Shown here one piece after another: positions 1 through 8,317 of a stretch of 64,000 nucleotides of DNA. The notes beneath the pieces are model-generated. The model saw only the letters and a program-made list of their open reading frames with translations. It was not told the origin of the DNA and searched no databases. Within the stretch, counting starts at the first letter, position 1, and each line of letters opens with the position of its first letter. Both the position numbers and the translations under genes were made by a program. Source of the DNA: Clostridia bacterium (GTDB lineage: Bacteria > Bacillota > Clostridia > Oscillospirales > Acutalibacteraceae); assembly GCA_017516315.1 (NCBI GenBank), contig JAFXDE010000022.1, positions 1 to 64,000 of the forward strand, in the 5' to 3' direction.

Positions 1-833
1 ACCTTTTCGTATACGGGCTTGAGTCTTTCGTCACGGATTCTCTTGTCGTCGGTGTCAAGAGCAAACTTAACATCGTCGATAGCGAATTCCTTGATAGCTT
101 CGAACATTTCGGGAGCGGGATCCTGTGATTCGAAGGGAACCTTTTCCTTGCCGATTTCCTTCTGGATGCCCTTGATGAATTCTACGATTTCCTGGTTAAC
201 CTTGTGAGCGTACATGATACCGTCGAACATTGTCTCGTTGTCAACCTCGTTAGCACCTGCTTCGATCATAGCAACAAGATCTGCTGTAGAAGCAACGGTA
301 ACAGCCATTTCACTCTTTTCTCTTTCAGCCTCTGTGGGGTTGATAACGAACTTACCGTCAACGAGACCTACGGAAACACCGCTGATGGGACCGTCCCAGG
401 GAATTTCTGAAATAGAAATAGCTACGGAAACACCGATCATAGCTGTAATTTCGGGAAGGCAGTCCTGGTCAACTGACATAACTGTAGCAACAACACCTAC
501 ATCGTTTCTCATATCCTTGGGGAAAAGAGGACGGATAGGTCTGTCGATAACACGAGAGGAAAGAGTAGCCTTTTCGCTTGCCTTGCCTTCTCTTCTCTGG
601 AAGGAGCCGGGAATACGGCCTACTGAATAAAGCTTCTCTTCATAGTCGACAGAGAGAGGGAAGAAGTCAACGCCTTCTCTGGGCTTTGCAGCCATAGTAG
701 CTGTACAAAGAACTTCTGTTTCGCCATATCTGATAAGACATGAGCCGCCTGCAAGACCTGCCATTTTACCTGTTTCTACTACGAGAGGTCTGCCTGCTAA
801 GGTTGTTTCAAATTTTCTGAATTCGGGAAACAT
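1..833 (-). CDS. pnp: Polyribonucleotide nucleotidyltransferase (PNPase), N-terminal part, cut by window edge
   Basis: PNPase degrades RNA 3' to 5' by phosphorolysis and is part of mRNA turnover. Read on the minus strand from the ATG at 833, the translation begins MFPEFRKFETTLAGRPLVVE and continues through the conserved first RNase PH-like core (for example RIPGSFQRREGK, SSRVIDRPIRPLFP and MSVDQDCLPEI). About 277 residues are present; the rest (second PH core, KH and S1 domains) lies outside the window. A GAGGT Shine-Dalgarno stands 7 bases before the ATG. It follows rpsO, the classic rpsO-pnp order, but a terminator separates them and a long hairpin fills its leader. Family identification is secure. 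Confidence 0.97.
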   Translation of the reverse strand, partial: MFPEFRKFETTLAGRPLVVETGKMAGLAGGSCLIRYGETEVLCTATMAAKPREGVDFFPLSVDYEEKLYSVGRIPGSFQRREGKASEKATLSSRVIDRPIRPLFPKDMRNDVGVVATVMSVDQDCLPEITAMIGVSVAISISEIPWDGPISGVSVGLVDGKFVINPTEAEREKSEMAVTVASTADLVAMIEAGANEVDNETMFDGIMYAHKVNQEIVEFIKGIQKEIGKEKVPFESQDPAPEMFEAIKEFAIDDVKFALDTDDKRIRDERLKPVYEK

Positions 834-875
834 TTTTTCTACCTCGCTTTTTTAGTATTTTTTTATTTCAAACAC

Positions 876-954
876 AAGGCAGAGGTTTAGCAATAAATTC
901 AGCCTTAAAGCCTTTAAGACTCAATTTAGTGCTAATCCTGTATGAGACTGCCTT
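876..954 (-). promoter_or_regulatory. Long imperfect hairpin in the pnp leader
   Basis: Seen in sequence: AAGGCAG (954-948) pairs with CTGCCTT (882-876). Inside it TTAGCACTAAATT pairs with AATTTATTGCTAA, and CTTAA/TTAAG caps the stem, so nearly the whole 79 bases fold into one rod. No T-run follows, so it is not a terminator. In E. coli a leader hairpin of pnp is cut by RNase III and mediates PNPase autoregulation; an analogous role here is inference. Confidence 0.6.
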
Positions 955-966
955 ATGCCTTTTACG

Positions 967-1001
967 GAAAAAAGGCAGACACGATATAATTCATGTCTGC
1001 C
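967..1001 (-). terminator. Rho-independent terminator after rpsO
   Basis: On the minus strand GGCAGACA and TGTCTGCC form an 8-bp stem around an AT-rich loop, followed by TTTTTT. It lies just downstream of the rpsO stop codon. Confidence 0.88.
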
Positions 1002-1013
1002 CAAGAAATGCAA

Positions 1014-1280
1014 TTACTTACGGATACCGAGTCTTGCAATGATTGAACGGTATCTTTCGATGTCGTTCTTCTGAAGGTATGCAAGAAGGTTTCTTCTCTG
1101 ACCAACCATCATAAGGAGACCTCTGCGTGAGTGGTGGTCCTTTTTGTTAGTCTTAAGGTGCTCAGTAAGATTGTTGATTCTGTAGGTAAGAAGAGCAATC
1201 TGTACCTCGGGTGAACCTGTGTCGCCTTCGTGAGCAGCGTATTCTTTGATAATTGCGGTTTTCTGTTCTTTTGTCATCAT
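1014..1280 (-). CDS. rpsO: 30S ribosomal protein S15
   Basis: S15 is an early-assembling 30S protein that binds the 16S rRNA central domain. The 88-residue product is full length for the family, with the typical [22 protein letters not shown] stretch and the HHSRRGL segment followed by VGQRR. The start at 1280 gives MMTKEQ; a GAGGTG Shine-Dalgarno lies 8 bases before it. It has its own promoter about 100 bases upstream and a terminator directly after the stop, so it can be a single-gene transcript ahead of pnp. Identification is certain. Confidence 0.98.
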   Translation of the reverse strand: MMTKEQKTAIIKEYAAHEGDTGSPEVQIALLTYRINNLTEHLKTNKKDHHSRRGLLMMVGQRRNLLAYLQKNDIERYRSIIARLGIRK

Positions 1281-1408
1281 GGTTTTTCACCTCATAAAAA
1301 TATTTCATTCGCCAAACCCCCAGTGTGCGGCAGGTGAACTTTTACCCGCAGACCGAGAAATCGGCATAATGCTTGAAGATTATAACACAGAGAAAGTGAA
1401 AAGTAAAG
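1281..1408 (-). promoter_or_regulatory. rpsO promoter and structured 5' leader
   Basis: On the minus strand TTTACT (1407-1402) and TATAAT (1384-1379) are spaced by 17 bases. The following leader of about 95 bases contains TGCGG...CCGCA pairing around a GTAAAAGTTCACC loop. S15 proteins often repress their own mRNA by binding leader structures; that this leader does so is inference. Confidence 0.65.
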
Positions 1409-1444
1409 GGGTAAACTGAATTTTTTTTGAAAAAGATATTACTA

Positions 1445-3718
1445 TTATTTCATCTGTGCTTTGTAATAATTCATAAGACAGCCCTCGAGAATTATGGTTT
1501 TTTCTTCCTCGGTAAGTCCCTTTACATAAAGAGCGATATCCTCGACGCCCTCAGCTGTAATAACCTTGGCAGGAATTTCCTCCTTACCGTTTTTAATAGC
1601 ATCACGGATGCCGGGAACGAAAACATAATCACCGTGGCTGTAATTGAACTCTCTGTCCTTATCAATGGTGAAGGGAAGAATACCCCAGTTTATGCAGTTG
1701 CTTCTGTAGCGCTTCGTAGCGAATTCGTAGCAGATGTTACCGAAGCCGCCTAAAACCTTCTGACAGGATGCAGCCTGCTCTCTTGCAGAGCCGTCACCGG
1801 GACGGCAGGCAAATACGCAGGAGCCGAACTGGGTGTGCTTTGCCTCTTCGTCGGCATTGTCGCAAACCTTGGAAAGAACGGCATTTACTTCCTCTGAAAT
1901 GCTTTCTCTTCTCTTTTTCTCTTCGGCCGCAACTGCCTTTGCTCTTGACACATATTCGGGCTCACGGCGTGAAAGTGCGAACTCTGCGAGCTTTAAAGGA
2001 TTAGAACGGTAGGATGAGGTTTCGCCCGAGGGAATAAGCTCATCGGTGGTAGTTACATCGTCGTGAATTACGCAGGCAAGCTTAAGAAGAAGGTTATCTT
2101 CAAGAGCATACATTTGGGGCCAATCCGTGATGTTGGGACCGAAGCGAAGCTCAGCATCCTTTTCAGCCTTGCCGAAGCCCTGATAAACTCTCTTGTCATA
2201 AACGCCCTTTTCGAAGGTGTAGCTACTGTCATATTCGGGAATTTCGATGTCTGTGGCGGCGGTAAGAACTCCCTTATTGAGTGCTGTGGCAGCGATAGAG
2301 CGTGAGTCCACCAAAGCCACAGAGGCAAGCTGACCGTCGCCCGGCTTACTGCCCTCGCGGTTGGGGAAATTACGGGTGGTGTGTCTGATGGAAAGTCCGT
2401 TATTGGCGGGAACATCACCTGCACCGAAGCAGGGTCCGCAAAAGCAGGGCTTGAACACTGCACCGGCTTCAAGCAGCTTTGCCTGTACCCCGTTTCTTAA
2501 AAGAGCAAGATTTACGGGTACGCTTGAGGGATAAACGGAAAGATTGAAGTAGCCGTCACCTGTGCTTTTGCCGTCTAAAATAGCGGCAGCTTCACAAATG
2601 TTTTCGAACATACCGCCTGCACAGCCTGCGATAACACCCTGGTCGATGTAAATTTTGCCGTCCTTCACCTTATCGTAAAGTCTGAAGTCTACCTTGTCTC
2701 CGAACTGAGCCTTAGCTGCCTTTTCCACCTCGAAGAGAATCTCGGGGTTTTCCTGAAGCTGATGTATGGTGTAAGCATTAGAGGGATGGAAGGGAAGAGC
2801 TATCATGCTTTCGATTTTCGAAAGGTCTACTCTGATAGCCATATCGTAGTATGCCACCTTTTCGGGTGAAAGAGCCTTGAAGTCAGCAGGTCTGCCGTGC
2901 ACGGTATAAAAATCCTTTACCCTATCGTCTGTTTCCCATATAGAGGAAAGACAGGCTGTTTCCGTGGTCATAACATCGATGCCGATTCTGAAATCCATAG
3001 AGAGATTTTTAACACCGGGACCTACGAATTCGAGTACCTTATTGGTAACGAGACCCTCCTTGAAAACTGCACCGCAAAGAGCTATAGCCACATCGTGGGG
3101 GCCTACCCCCCTCTTCGGAGCGTTTTCTAAATATACGAGAACTACTTGAGGGGGATTTACATCCCAGGTATTTGAAAGAAGCTGCTTTACCAGCTCTGGG
3201 CCGCCCTCACCTACACCCATGGTACCCATAGCACCGTAACGGGTATGGCTGTCGGAGCCGAGAAGCATTTTACCGCAGCCTGTCATCATTTCACGGGCAA
3301 ACTGATGAATGACAGCCTGGTTGGCGGGAACATAGATACCTCCGTATTTTTTAGCTGCAGAGAGACCGAAAACGTGGTCATCCTCATTTATAGTACCGCC
3401 TACTGCACAAAGGCTGTTGTGACAGTTCGTAAGAGCATAGGGAATAGGGAACTCCTTAAGACCGCTGGCTCTGGCTGTCTGGATAATACCTACATAGGTT
3501 ATATCGTGAGAAATAAGAGAATCAAATTTAATTCTCATTTTTTCATCGTCTTTTTTAGTGTTATGAGCATTAAGGATAGAATAGGCTATAGTGCCGTTTC
3601 TGTCCTCACGGGAAGAAAGCCCCATAGAGGAAAGCTTCGCCTTTTGCTCCTCGGCTGTCCCGTCAACGAGTATTCTGCCGTCAACGAGATGTACGCCGTG
3701 ATTGATAATTTCCATCAT
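1445..3718 (-). CDS. Aconitase-family hydratase (fused large and small domains)
   Basis: This 757-residue protein belongs to the aconitase/isopropylmalate dehydratase superfamily, [4Fe-4S] enzymes that move a hydroxyl group by dehydration and rehydration. Visible marks are GSDSHTRYGAMG near residue 156, a cysteine in GCAGGMFEN near 366 and the pair CFCGPCFGAGD near 428, which sit where aconitases hold the cluster. The C-terminal third (GDGSAREQAA and YRSNCINWGILPF) is the swivel domain, so both domains are on one chain. It is the last gene of an operon after malQ and a small membrane protein (16-base gap). Clostridial relatives are usually annotated just as 'hydratase'; citrate/aconitate is the likeliest substrate, but homologous tricarboxylic acids cannot be excluded. 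Confidence 0.88.
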   Translation of the reverse strand: MMEIINHGVHLVDGRILVDGTAEEQKAKLSSMGLSSREDRNGTIAYSILNAHNTKKDDEKMRIKFDSLISHDITYVGIIQTARASGLKEFPIPYALTNCHNSLCAVGGTINEDDHVFGLSAAKKYGGIYVPANQAVIHQFAREMMTGCGKMLLGSDSHTRYGAMGTMGVGEGGPELVKQLLSNTWDVNPPQVVLVYLENAPKRGVGPHDVAIALCGAVFKEGLVTNKVLEFVGPGVKNLSMDFRIGIDVMTTETACLSSIWETDDRVKDFYTVHGRPADFKALSPEKVAYYDMAIRVDLSKIESMIALPFHPSNAYTIHQLQENPEILFEVEKAAKAQFGDKVDFRLYDKVKDGKIYIDQGVIAGCAGGMFENICEAAAILDGKSTGDGYFNLSVYPSSVPVNLALLRNGVQAKLLEAGAVFKPCFCGPCFGAGDVPANNGLSIRHTTRNFPNREGSKPGDGQLASVALVDSRSIAATALNKGVLTAATDIEIPEYDSSYTFEKGVYDKRVYQGFGKAEKDAELRFGPNITDWPQMYALEDNLLLKLACVIHDDVTTTDELIPSGETSSYRSNPLKLAEFALSRREPEYVSRAKAVAAEEKKRRESISEEVNAVLSKVCDNADEEAKHTQFGSCVFACRPGDGSAREQAASCQKVLGGFGNICYEFATKRYRSNCINWGILPFTIDKDREFNYSHGDYVFVPGIRDAIKNGKEEIPAKVITAEGVEDIALYVKGLTEEEKTIILEGCLMNYYKAQMK

Positions 3719-3734
3719 TTATAAACCCTTCCTT

Positions 3735-4064
3735 TCAATCTACAATTACGCTTTTATCCTTACCCTTTTTATTCTTCGGATATTCTCTTATCCTTACTAT
3801 ATAATCGGGATTGATTATCTGTAAATTATCCTTTTCTTCGATAAGGATACCGTTTTCACCGATTTCCTTGACCGTGCCTGTAATCTGATTATTAAAGGTG
3901 TAAAAGAGACATCTTTTACCGATAAAATTTTCTGCTAATTTAAGCATCTGCTTTCCCGTGCCTTTCCTTTTCTGTACTATTCTTTTGATTATCTGCTGTT
4001 TTTCCTGTCGGTAAAGGATTAACAGGATAAAGAGCATCAGAAATATTCCTATGTAACTTTCCAT
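3735..4064 (-). CDS. Small membrane-anchored protein with Sm-like C-terminal domain
   Basis: The product has about 109 residues. One membrane segment (roughly residues 5-18, IGIFLMLFILLILY) is followed by a strongly basic stretch (KQQIIKRIVQKRKGTGK) and a beta-rich domain with FIGKRCLFYTFNNQITGTVKEI and GILIEEKDNLQIINPDYIV, which reads like a small Sm/SH3-like barrel. I chose the ATG at 4064 because AAGGA lies 7 bases upstream; the upstream ATG at 4097 would overlap malQ by 23 bases and lacks a good ribosome site. I do not recognise a named function. It sits between malQ and the aconitase-like gene in the same transcript; a nucleic-acid-binding role of the barrel is only a guess. Confidence 0.7.
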   Translation of the reverse strand: MESYIGIFLMLFILLILYRQEKQQIIKRIVQKRKGTGKQMLKLAENFIGKRCLFYTFNNQITGTVKEIGENGILIEEKDNLQIINPDYIVRIREYPKNKKGKDKSVIVD

Positions 4065-4074
4065 TATTCTATCC

Positions 4075-5580
4075 TTAATAATATCTTCTGTAGACACTGT
4101 TTATCTCTTTATAATAATCGTAATCTATGCCGTTAAGAGCATCGGTGCTTATCCTGAACTGCCAGTTTTTTTCATCGGTGCCGGGAGTGTTCATTCTGGC
4201 GTCTGCACCGAAGCCGCAAATATCCTGTATAGCTACTATGGCCGTATCTGCACCGCTTCGCCACACCGCCTCGATAACAGCACGGCAGGAGCCGCTGTAG
4301 GCACCGCCCTCGCCCCAGTTATTGCCGCCGTAACAGCAGTAGCGCAGAGCGTATTTTCTTTCGTCCTCTTTGGCCTCCCAGAGCCAGCCTAAAATAGTAT
4401 TATTATCGTGAGTACCTACATAAGCGACGGAATTTTTAGGGTAATTATGAGGCAGATGGGTACTGTCACCGCAGGGATCGAAGCCGAACTGGATAACTCT
4501 CATACCTGGGAACTGAGTATCCTCTAAAAGCTTTACTACATCCTCACCGAAGGTACCGAGATCTTCAGCGATAATATCTGCCTCGGGAAGCTTCCTCTTA
4601 ACCTCGTCAAAAAGCTTCATTCCCGGCCCGTCTATCCATTTACCTGTTTTTGCAGTTTTACTTTCGGCGGGAACTGCCCAGTAAGAGGCAAAGGCTCTGA
4701 AATGGTCGATTCTTACTCTGTCATAAAGCTTAAGTGCAGCAGTAAGTCTCTTTATCCACCAGGCAAAGCCATCCTTTTCCATTTTTTTCCAATTATAAAG
4801 AGGATTGCCCCAAAGCTGTCCTTCCTCAGAGAAGTAATCGGGCGGTACACCCGAAACCTCCGTCGGAGCAAGACTCTTTTCATTGATCTCGAAAAGTCCT
4901 CTCTCGCTCCATACATCAGCGCTGTCACGGCTGACATAAATAGGCATATCTCCTAAAATACCGATATTTTTACTGTTCGCATATTCCTTAAGCGCTCTCC
5001 ATTGAGCGTAGAATACATACTGAGTGAAAAGATAAAAATCTATTTCCTCACGGAAGGCTGCTTTTTCCTTCTGTGCCTTTTCATACCGGGCATATTTGTC
5101 TGCCCACTCCCACCAGGGCTTTTCCTCATGAAAGGCCTTCAGCGCCATATAATAGGCATAATCCTGAGCCCACCCATTCTGTTCGGCAAAAAGCTTTACA
5201 ATCTCTTTATCCTCGGAGCTGGTATTGCCGTAAGCCTCGCGGAGTGTCTTCATTCTCTGTTCGTAAGCAAAACGGTAATCGGCAGTATATATGGAGCCGC
5301 TGTATTCGTTTTCTTTTAGAGTAGCCTCGCTGATAAGCTTTTTCTCATAAAGCCACTCAGGGTCGATAAGGCTGATATTTCCTGCAAAAGCACTGCAGGA
5401 GCAGTAGGGTGAGCCTGTGTCATCGACGGGATTCAGGGGAAGAACCTGCCAAAGTCGGAAGCCTCCTCTGTCAAGTCTGTGTATAAAATCAACGGCATCC
5501 TTACCCATAACACCGATACCGTATTTGCCGGGTAAGGATGAAATGTGCATAAGTGCGCCGGCGCGTCTTTGTTTAGTCAT
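4075..5580 (-). CDS. malQ: 4-alpha-glucanotransferase (amylomaltase, GH77)
   Basis: MalQ transfers alpha-1,4-glucan segments between maltodextrins, releasing glucose. The 501 residues match the usual family length. Catalytic motifs are present: RIDHFRAFASYWAVP (nucleophile Asp), IIAEDLG (acid/base region) and GTHDNNTILGW near the C-terminus, plus the N-terminal signature LMHISSLPGKYGIG and ADVW. It heads a minus-strand operon with its own promoter and the downstream Sm-like and aconitase-type genes. No signal peptide, so a cytoplasmic enzyme. Confident call. Confidence 0.97.
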   Translation of the reverse strand: MTKQRRAGALMHISSLPGKYGIGVMGKDAVDFIHRLDRGGFRLWQVLPLNPVDDTGSPYCSCSAFAGNISLIDPEWLYEKKLISEATLKENEYSGSIYTADYRFAYEQRMKTLREAYGNTSSEDKEIVKLFAEQNGWAQDYAYYMALKAFHEEKPWWEWADKYARYEKAQKEKAAFREEIDFYLFTQYVFYAQWRALKEYANSKNIGILGDMPIYVSRDSADVWSERGLFEINEKSLAPTEVSGVPPDYFSEEGQLWGNPLYNWKKMEKDGFAWWIKRLTAALKLYDRVRIDHFRAFASYWAVPAESKTAKTGKWIDGPGMKLFDEVKRKLPEADIIAEDLGTFGEDVVKLLEDTQFPGMRVIQFGFDPCGDSTHLPHNYPKNSVAYVGTHDNNTILGWLWEAKEDERKYALRYCCYGGNNWGEGGAYSGSCRAVIEAVWRSGADTAIVAIQDICGFGADARMNTPGTDEKNWQFRISTDALNGIDYDYYKEINSVYRRYY

Positions 5581-5620
5581 ATTTTTCCCTCCGGGAAGTC
5601 AAATAAATTAATAATATAGT

Positions 5621-5649
5621 ATTATACATTCATTTCTTTTATTTTTCAA
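5621..5649 (-). promoter_or_regulatory. malQ promoter
   Basis: Minus strand TTGAAA (5649-5644), 17-base spacer, TATAAT (5626-5621), about 40 bases before the malQ start. Confidence 0.75.
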
Positions 5650-5688
5650 GATGTTAAAGCGTTAAAGTTATGACAAGAATAAAAAATA

Positions 5689-5717
5689 TTGACATTAAGG
5701 GATAAAAATTCTATAAT
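5689..5717 (+). promoter_or_regulatory. Perfect-consensus promoter of the patatin-like gene
   Basis: TTGACA (5689-5694), exactly 17 bases, TATAAT (5712-5717). It fires rightward, divergent from the malQ promoter 40 bases away. Confidence 0.9.
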
Positions 5718-5746
5718 TATGAAAAAGAAACAAGGGAGGTAAAGCC

Positions 5747-6604
5747 GTGACGGGAATAATCGATGTAGGCGGAGGAATAAGAGGCGTTTTCTCCAGCGGT
5801 ATTTATGATGCCTTTCTCGACGAAGGATTTACGGTTGACTATTGCCTCGGTGTCTCCGCAGGCGCCGCCAACCTTATTACCTATCTTGCCGGGCAGAGAG
5901 GCAGAACTCTGACCTTTTACCACGAATACTTTATGAGAAAGAACCTTTTAGGCGTAGAAAACTTCCTTAAAAACGGCTCCTTTCTTAATCTGGATTATCT
6001 ATATTCCACCCTCAGCAACGAGGGCGGTGAGAACCCTCTTGATTTTGACAGCGCTATGGCCTCGCCCTCTGCCTTCAGTCTCGTAATTACCGGTGCAAAA
6101 GACGGAAAGGCTTACTATATAGATAAAAGCAAGTTTACGAAAAATGACTATGTTTATCTTAAAGCCACCTGCTGTCTGCCGCTGGTATGCAAGCCCGTAA
6201 GAATCGACGGCGAGGACTACTATGACGGCGGCCTGGCAGATCCTATCCCCTACAGAAAAGCCTTAGAGGACGGCTGTGACAAGCTTATCGTAGTGCTGAC
6301 CAAGCCGAGAAAGGATTACCTTATTCCTCTCGAGTATCTTCCGCTGCTTCGTAAAATTCCCGGGCGCTATCCCGAAATTCTTCACCTTGCCGAGACAATG
6401 CACACAAGGAATAAAGAAGCACTGGAAGAACTTGAGAGACTCGAAAAGGAAGGCAAGGTCATTATCGCCGAGCCGAAGGACTGCTTTGGGATGAAGACAC
6501 TTTCAAAAGACACGGATGCAGTCCTGAAGATGTATTATCAAGGGTATGAGAAAGGGCTTGAAATAATGCAAAATGCAAAGTGCAAAATGCAAAATGGCGA
6601 GTAA
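5747..6604 (+). CDS. Patatin-like phospholipase
   Basis: Patatin-family lipases hydrolyse acyl esters of phospholipids with a Ser-Asp dyad. The 285-residue product shows all three motifs: the oxyanion loop VGGGIRGVF (residues 7-15), the nucleophile elbow GVSAG (about 35-39) and the DGGLADPIP Asp motif (about 164). It starts with GTG at 5747, preceded by GGGAGG. No signal peptide. The last 12 or so residues (MQNAKCKMQNGE) are encoded by the inverted repeat of the adjacent MITE-like element, so the original stop was probably lost or replaced. YjjU/RssA-like cytoplasmic patatins are the closest family type I know; the substrate is unknown. Confidence 0.9.
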   Translation: MTGIIDVGGGIRGVFSSGIYDAFLDEGFTVDYCLGVSAGAANLITYLAGQRGRTLTFYHEYFMRKNLLGVENFLKNGSFLNLDYLYSTLSNEGGENPLDFDSAMASPSAFSLVITGAKDGKAYYIDKSKFTKNDYVYLKATCCLPLVCKPVRIDGEDYYDGGLADPIPYRKALEDGCDKLIVVLTKPRKDYLIPLEYLPLLRKIPGRYPEILHLAETMHTRNKEALEELERLEKEGKVIIAEPKDCFGMKTLSKDTDAVLKMYYQGYEKGLEIMQNAKCKMQNGE

Positions 6605-6806
6605 GATTTCATAAAACAAGGAATGATACACCGCCTGATTTACGGGCCTGTTTGCAGGGATACGATTCACTATATACACCAAACATAAAATTAACCCACA
6701 GAGATTTACGGTCTCCGTGGGTTTTCTTGTATATTAATGTGGCGGAATAACGCTTATTACTTTCCGAAGTGTCAGTCGCCCTTTTGCACTTTGCATTTTG
6801 CATTTA
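6564..6806. mobile_element. MITE-like palindromic element, copy 1
   Basis: A 243-base element bounded by TA and by terminal inverted repeats built from TGCAAAA units (AATGCAAAATGCAAA... left, ...TTTGCATTTTGCATT right), ending inward in GGCGA / TCGCC, with subterminal imperfect inverted repeats (ACACCGCC / GGCGGAAT). No coding sequence. A second, roughly 85% similar copy is at 11424-11646. It separates the convergent patatin-like and GPH symporter genes and contributes the patatin stop codon. A TA target duplication suggests mobilisation by an IS630/Tc1-type transposase supplied elsewhere (inference). Confidence 0.75.
6695..6725. terminator. Bidirectional terminator inside MITE copy 1
   Basis: CCCACAGAGA / TCTCCGTGGG stem with a T-run on the plus side (TTTTCTTG) and a T-rich tract on the minus side, so it can end both converging transcripts. 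Confidence 0.8.
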
Positions 6807-6808
6807 TA

Positions 6809-8296
6809 TCAGGCTTCCTTGACAGCCTCTTCTCTCTTAGCTCTTACATGAGCATAGATAGGCTCGAGTCTCTCCTTGGTCAGAGGATAGCCGAAGCGCA
6901 TAAGAAGCCATACGCCGGTGTAAACAAAGGCAGGAATAATAGTACAGATAAACATAATCTTCTTACTTGTTCCGTTAGCCTCAATAAAGCCGATGCCTGC
7001 TACATCCTTGTCATACTTTGCCCACTGGAGAAGGTAAAGTCCGAGGGTGTCAGCGATAGTCTGACCGAACTTACGGGAGAAGGTGTAAACAGCGTAAACC
7101 GCGCTTTCATTTCTGATGCCTGTAGCATATTCCTGATAGTCGATAACGTCCATAACAACTGCCCAGCAGGTAAGGCTTACGAAGGTGTAGCCCATGCCGA
7201 TAATAAAGAGAGTTGTCATATAAATCCATGCGGGAAGTCTTCCGTTTACGGGATCGAGCATATTAAGTACAGACTGATTGTTTGCTACGACAGCGATGGC
7301 TACAGAGGCGATAGCTGATACGATAGTAGCCTTACCGCAGAGCTCCTTCTTACCGTATTTGGCTGAAAGCTTGCCGATGAAGGGAAGAAGAAGCACCGTA
7401 GGAAGATAGGTGCATACAGTACCGAGCATACTGAGATTTGTGTTTTCGAAATAGTTTTTATAAAGGTAGGCATTAAAGGAGCCGAACTGAAGCTGTCCGC
7501 TGATAAGCACACCTGCCAATGCGACGGTAACGAAGGGTCTTGATTTAAGAAGACCGAGATATGTAGCCTTAAAGTCGATTTTCGGCTCTGCCTCTGAGGG
7601 AACTCTCTCCTTAGTGGATCTGAAGCCCCAGAGATAGAATATGAGAGACAGCACAGCCATAGCCACGCCGAAAATGAACATCTTGTTTCCGTCTGCCTGC
7701 TGTACCTGCTTACCGTTTACTTCTATATTATTATAAATAAACATAGGAGCTATGAAAAGCACTACGGCACCGCCGATACCCGAGCCTATGCTGCGGAAGG
7801 TGGAAAGAAGGCTTCTGCCTGCAGGGTCATCGGTGATAACTGAAGCGAGAGAGCCGAAGGGGATATTCATACCGGTATACATCATACCGTAGAAAATGTA
7901 TGTAACATAAGCGAAAAGGAGAAGGAGACCTTCACTCATACCGAGCTTATGATAGGGAGCAAAGCAAAGAAGAGTAGAAAGAGCGAGAGGGAAGGCCACC
8001 CATTTGAGATAAGGACGGAACTTTCCGTTTTTACTCGGTGTTCTCTTGGCTACCAAAGCACCCCAGATAGGGTCATTGATACAGTCCCAGATACGGGTTA
8101 CCATAAACATGGTACCTGCCTTACCGGCAGAGATACCGACAACGTCGGTAAGGAAAACCTTAAGGAAGGAGGAAATATATGTAAGGTTAAACATATTACC
8201 TGCTTCGGCGATAGTATAGCCTGCTGCTTCCTTGATGCCTATTTTATTAGGATGCTCATTTACAGGCTTTTCCTTTTTTACTTTTTCTTTAGCCAT
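6809..8296 (-). CDS. GPH-family sugar:cation symporter (MFS)
   Basis: The glycoside-pentoside-hexuronide symporters (MelB/XynB/GusB type) import oligosaccharides or glycosides with Na+ or H+. The 495-residue protein has about 12 hydrophobic segments, the family motif around TRIWDCINDPIWGALVAKR (residues 67-85), and the cytoplasmic tails typical of the group. Start at 8296 with AAGGAG upstream. It is the second gene after a CopZ-like gene (21-base gap) on one transcript. The substrate cannot be told from the sequence; the window's glycosidases make plant oligosaccharides likely. Confidence 0.9.
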   Translation of the reverse strand: MAKEKVKKEKPVNEHPNKIGIKEAAGYTIAEAGNMFNLTYISSFLKVFLTDVVGISAGKAGTMFMVTRIWDCINDPIWGALVAKRTPSKNGKFRPYLKWVAFPLALSTLLCFAPYHKLGMSEGLLLLFAYVTYIFYGMMYTGMNIPFGSLASVITDDPAGRSLLSTFRSIGSGIGGAVVLFIAPMFIYNNIEVNGKQVQQADGNKMFIFGVAMAVLSLIFYLWGFRSTKERVPSEAEPKIDFKATYLGLLKSRPFVTVALAGVLISGQLQFGSFNAYLYKNYFENTNLSMLGTVCTYLPTVLLLPFIGKLSAKYGKKELCGKATIVSAIASVAIAVVANNQSVLNMLDPVNGRLPAWIYMTTLFIIGMGYTFVSLTCWAVVMDVIDYQEYATGIRNESAVYAVYTFSRKFGQTIADTLGLYLLQWAKYDKDVAGIGFIEANGTSKKIMFICTIIPAFVYTGVWLLMRFGYPLTKERLEPIYAHVRAKREEAVKEA

Positions 8297-8317
8297 TGTA
8301 ATTCTCCTTTTCTTTTT

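Noticed and set aside
2068..2472. 134-codon frame overlapping the aconitase-like gene, and similar frames within purL, nifJ and pnp
   Set aside because: Out-of-frame readings of strongly coding DNA without start signals.
6564..6606. Short TGCAAAA/TGCAAAG tandem units considered as a CRISPR or direct-repeat array
   Set aside because: Units are 7-9 bases, without spacers, and mirror the other end of the element; they are terminal inverted repeats.
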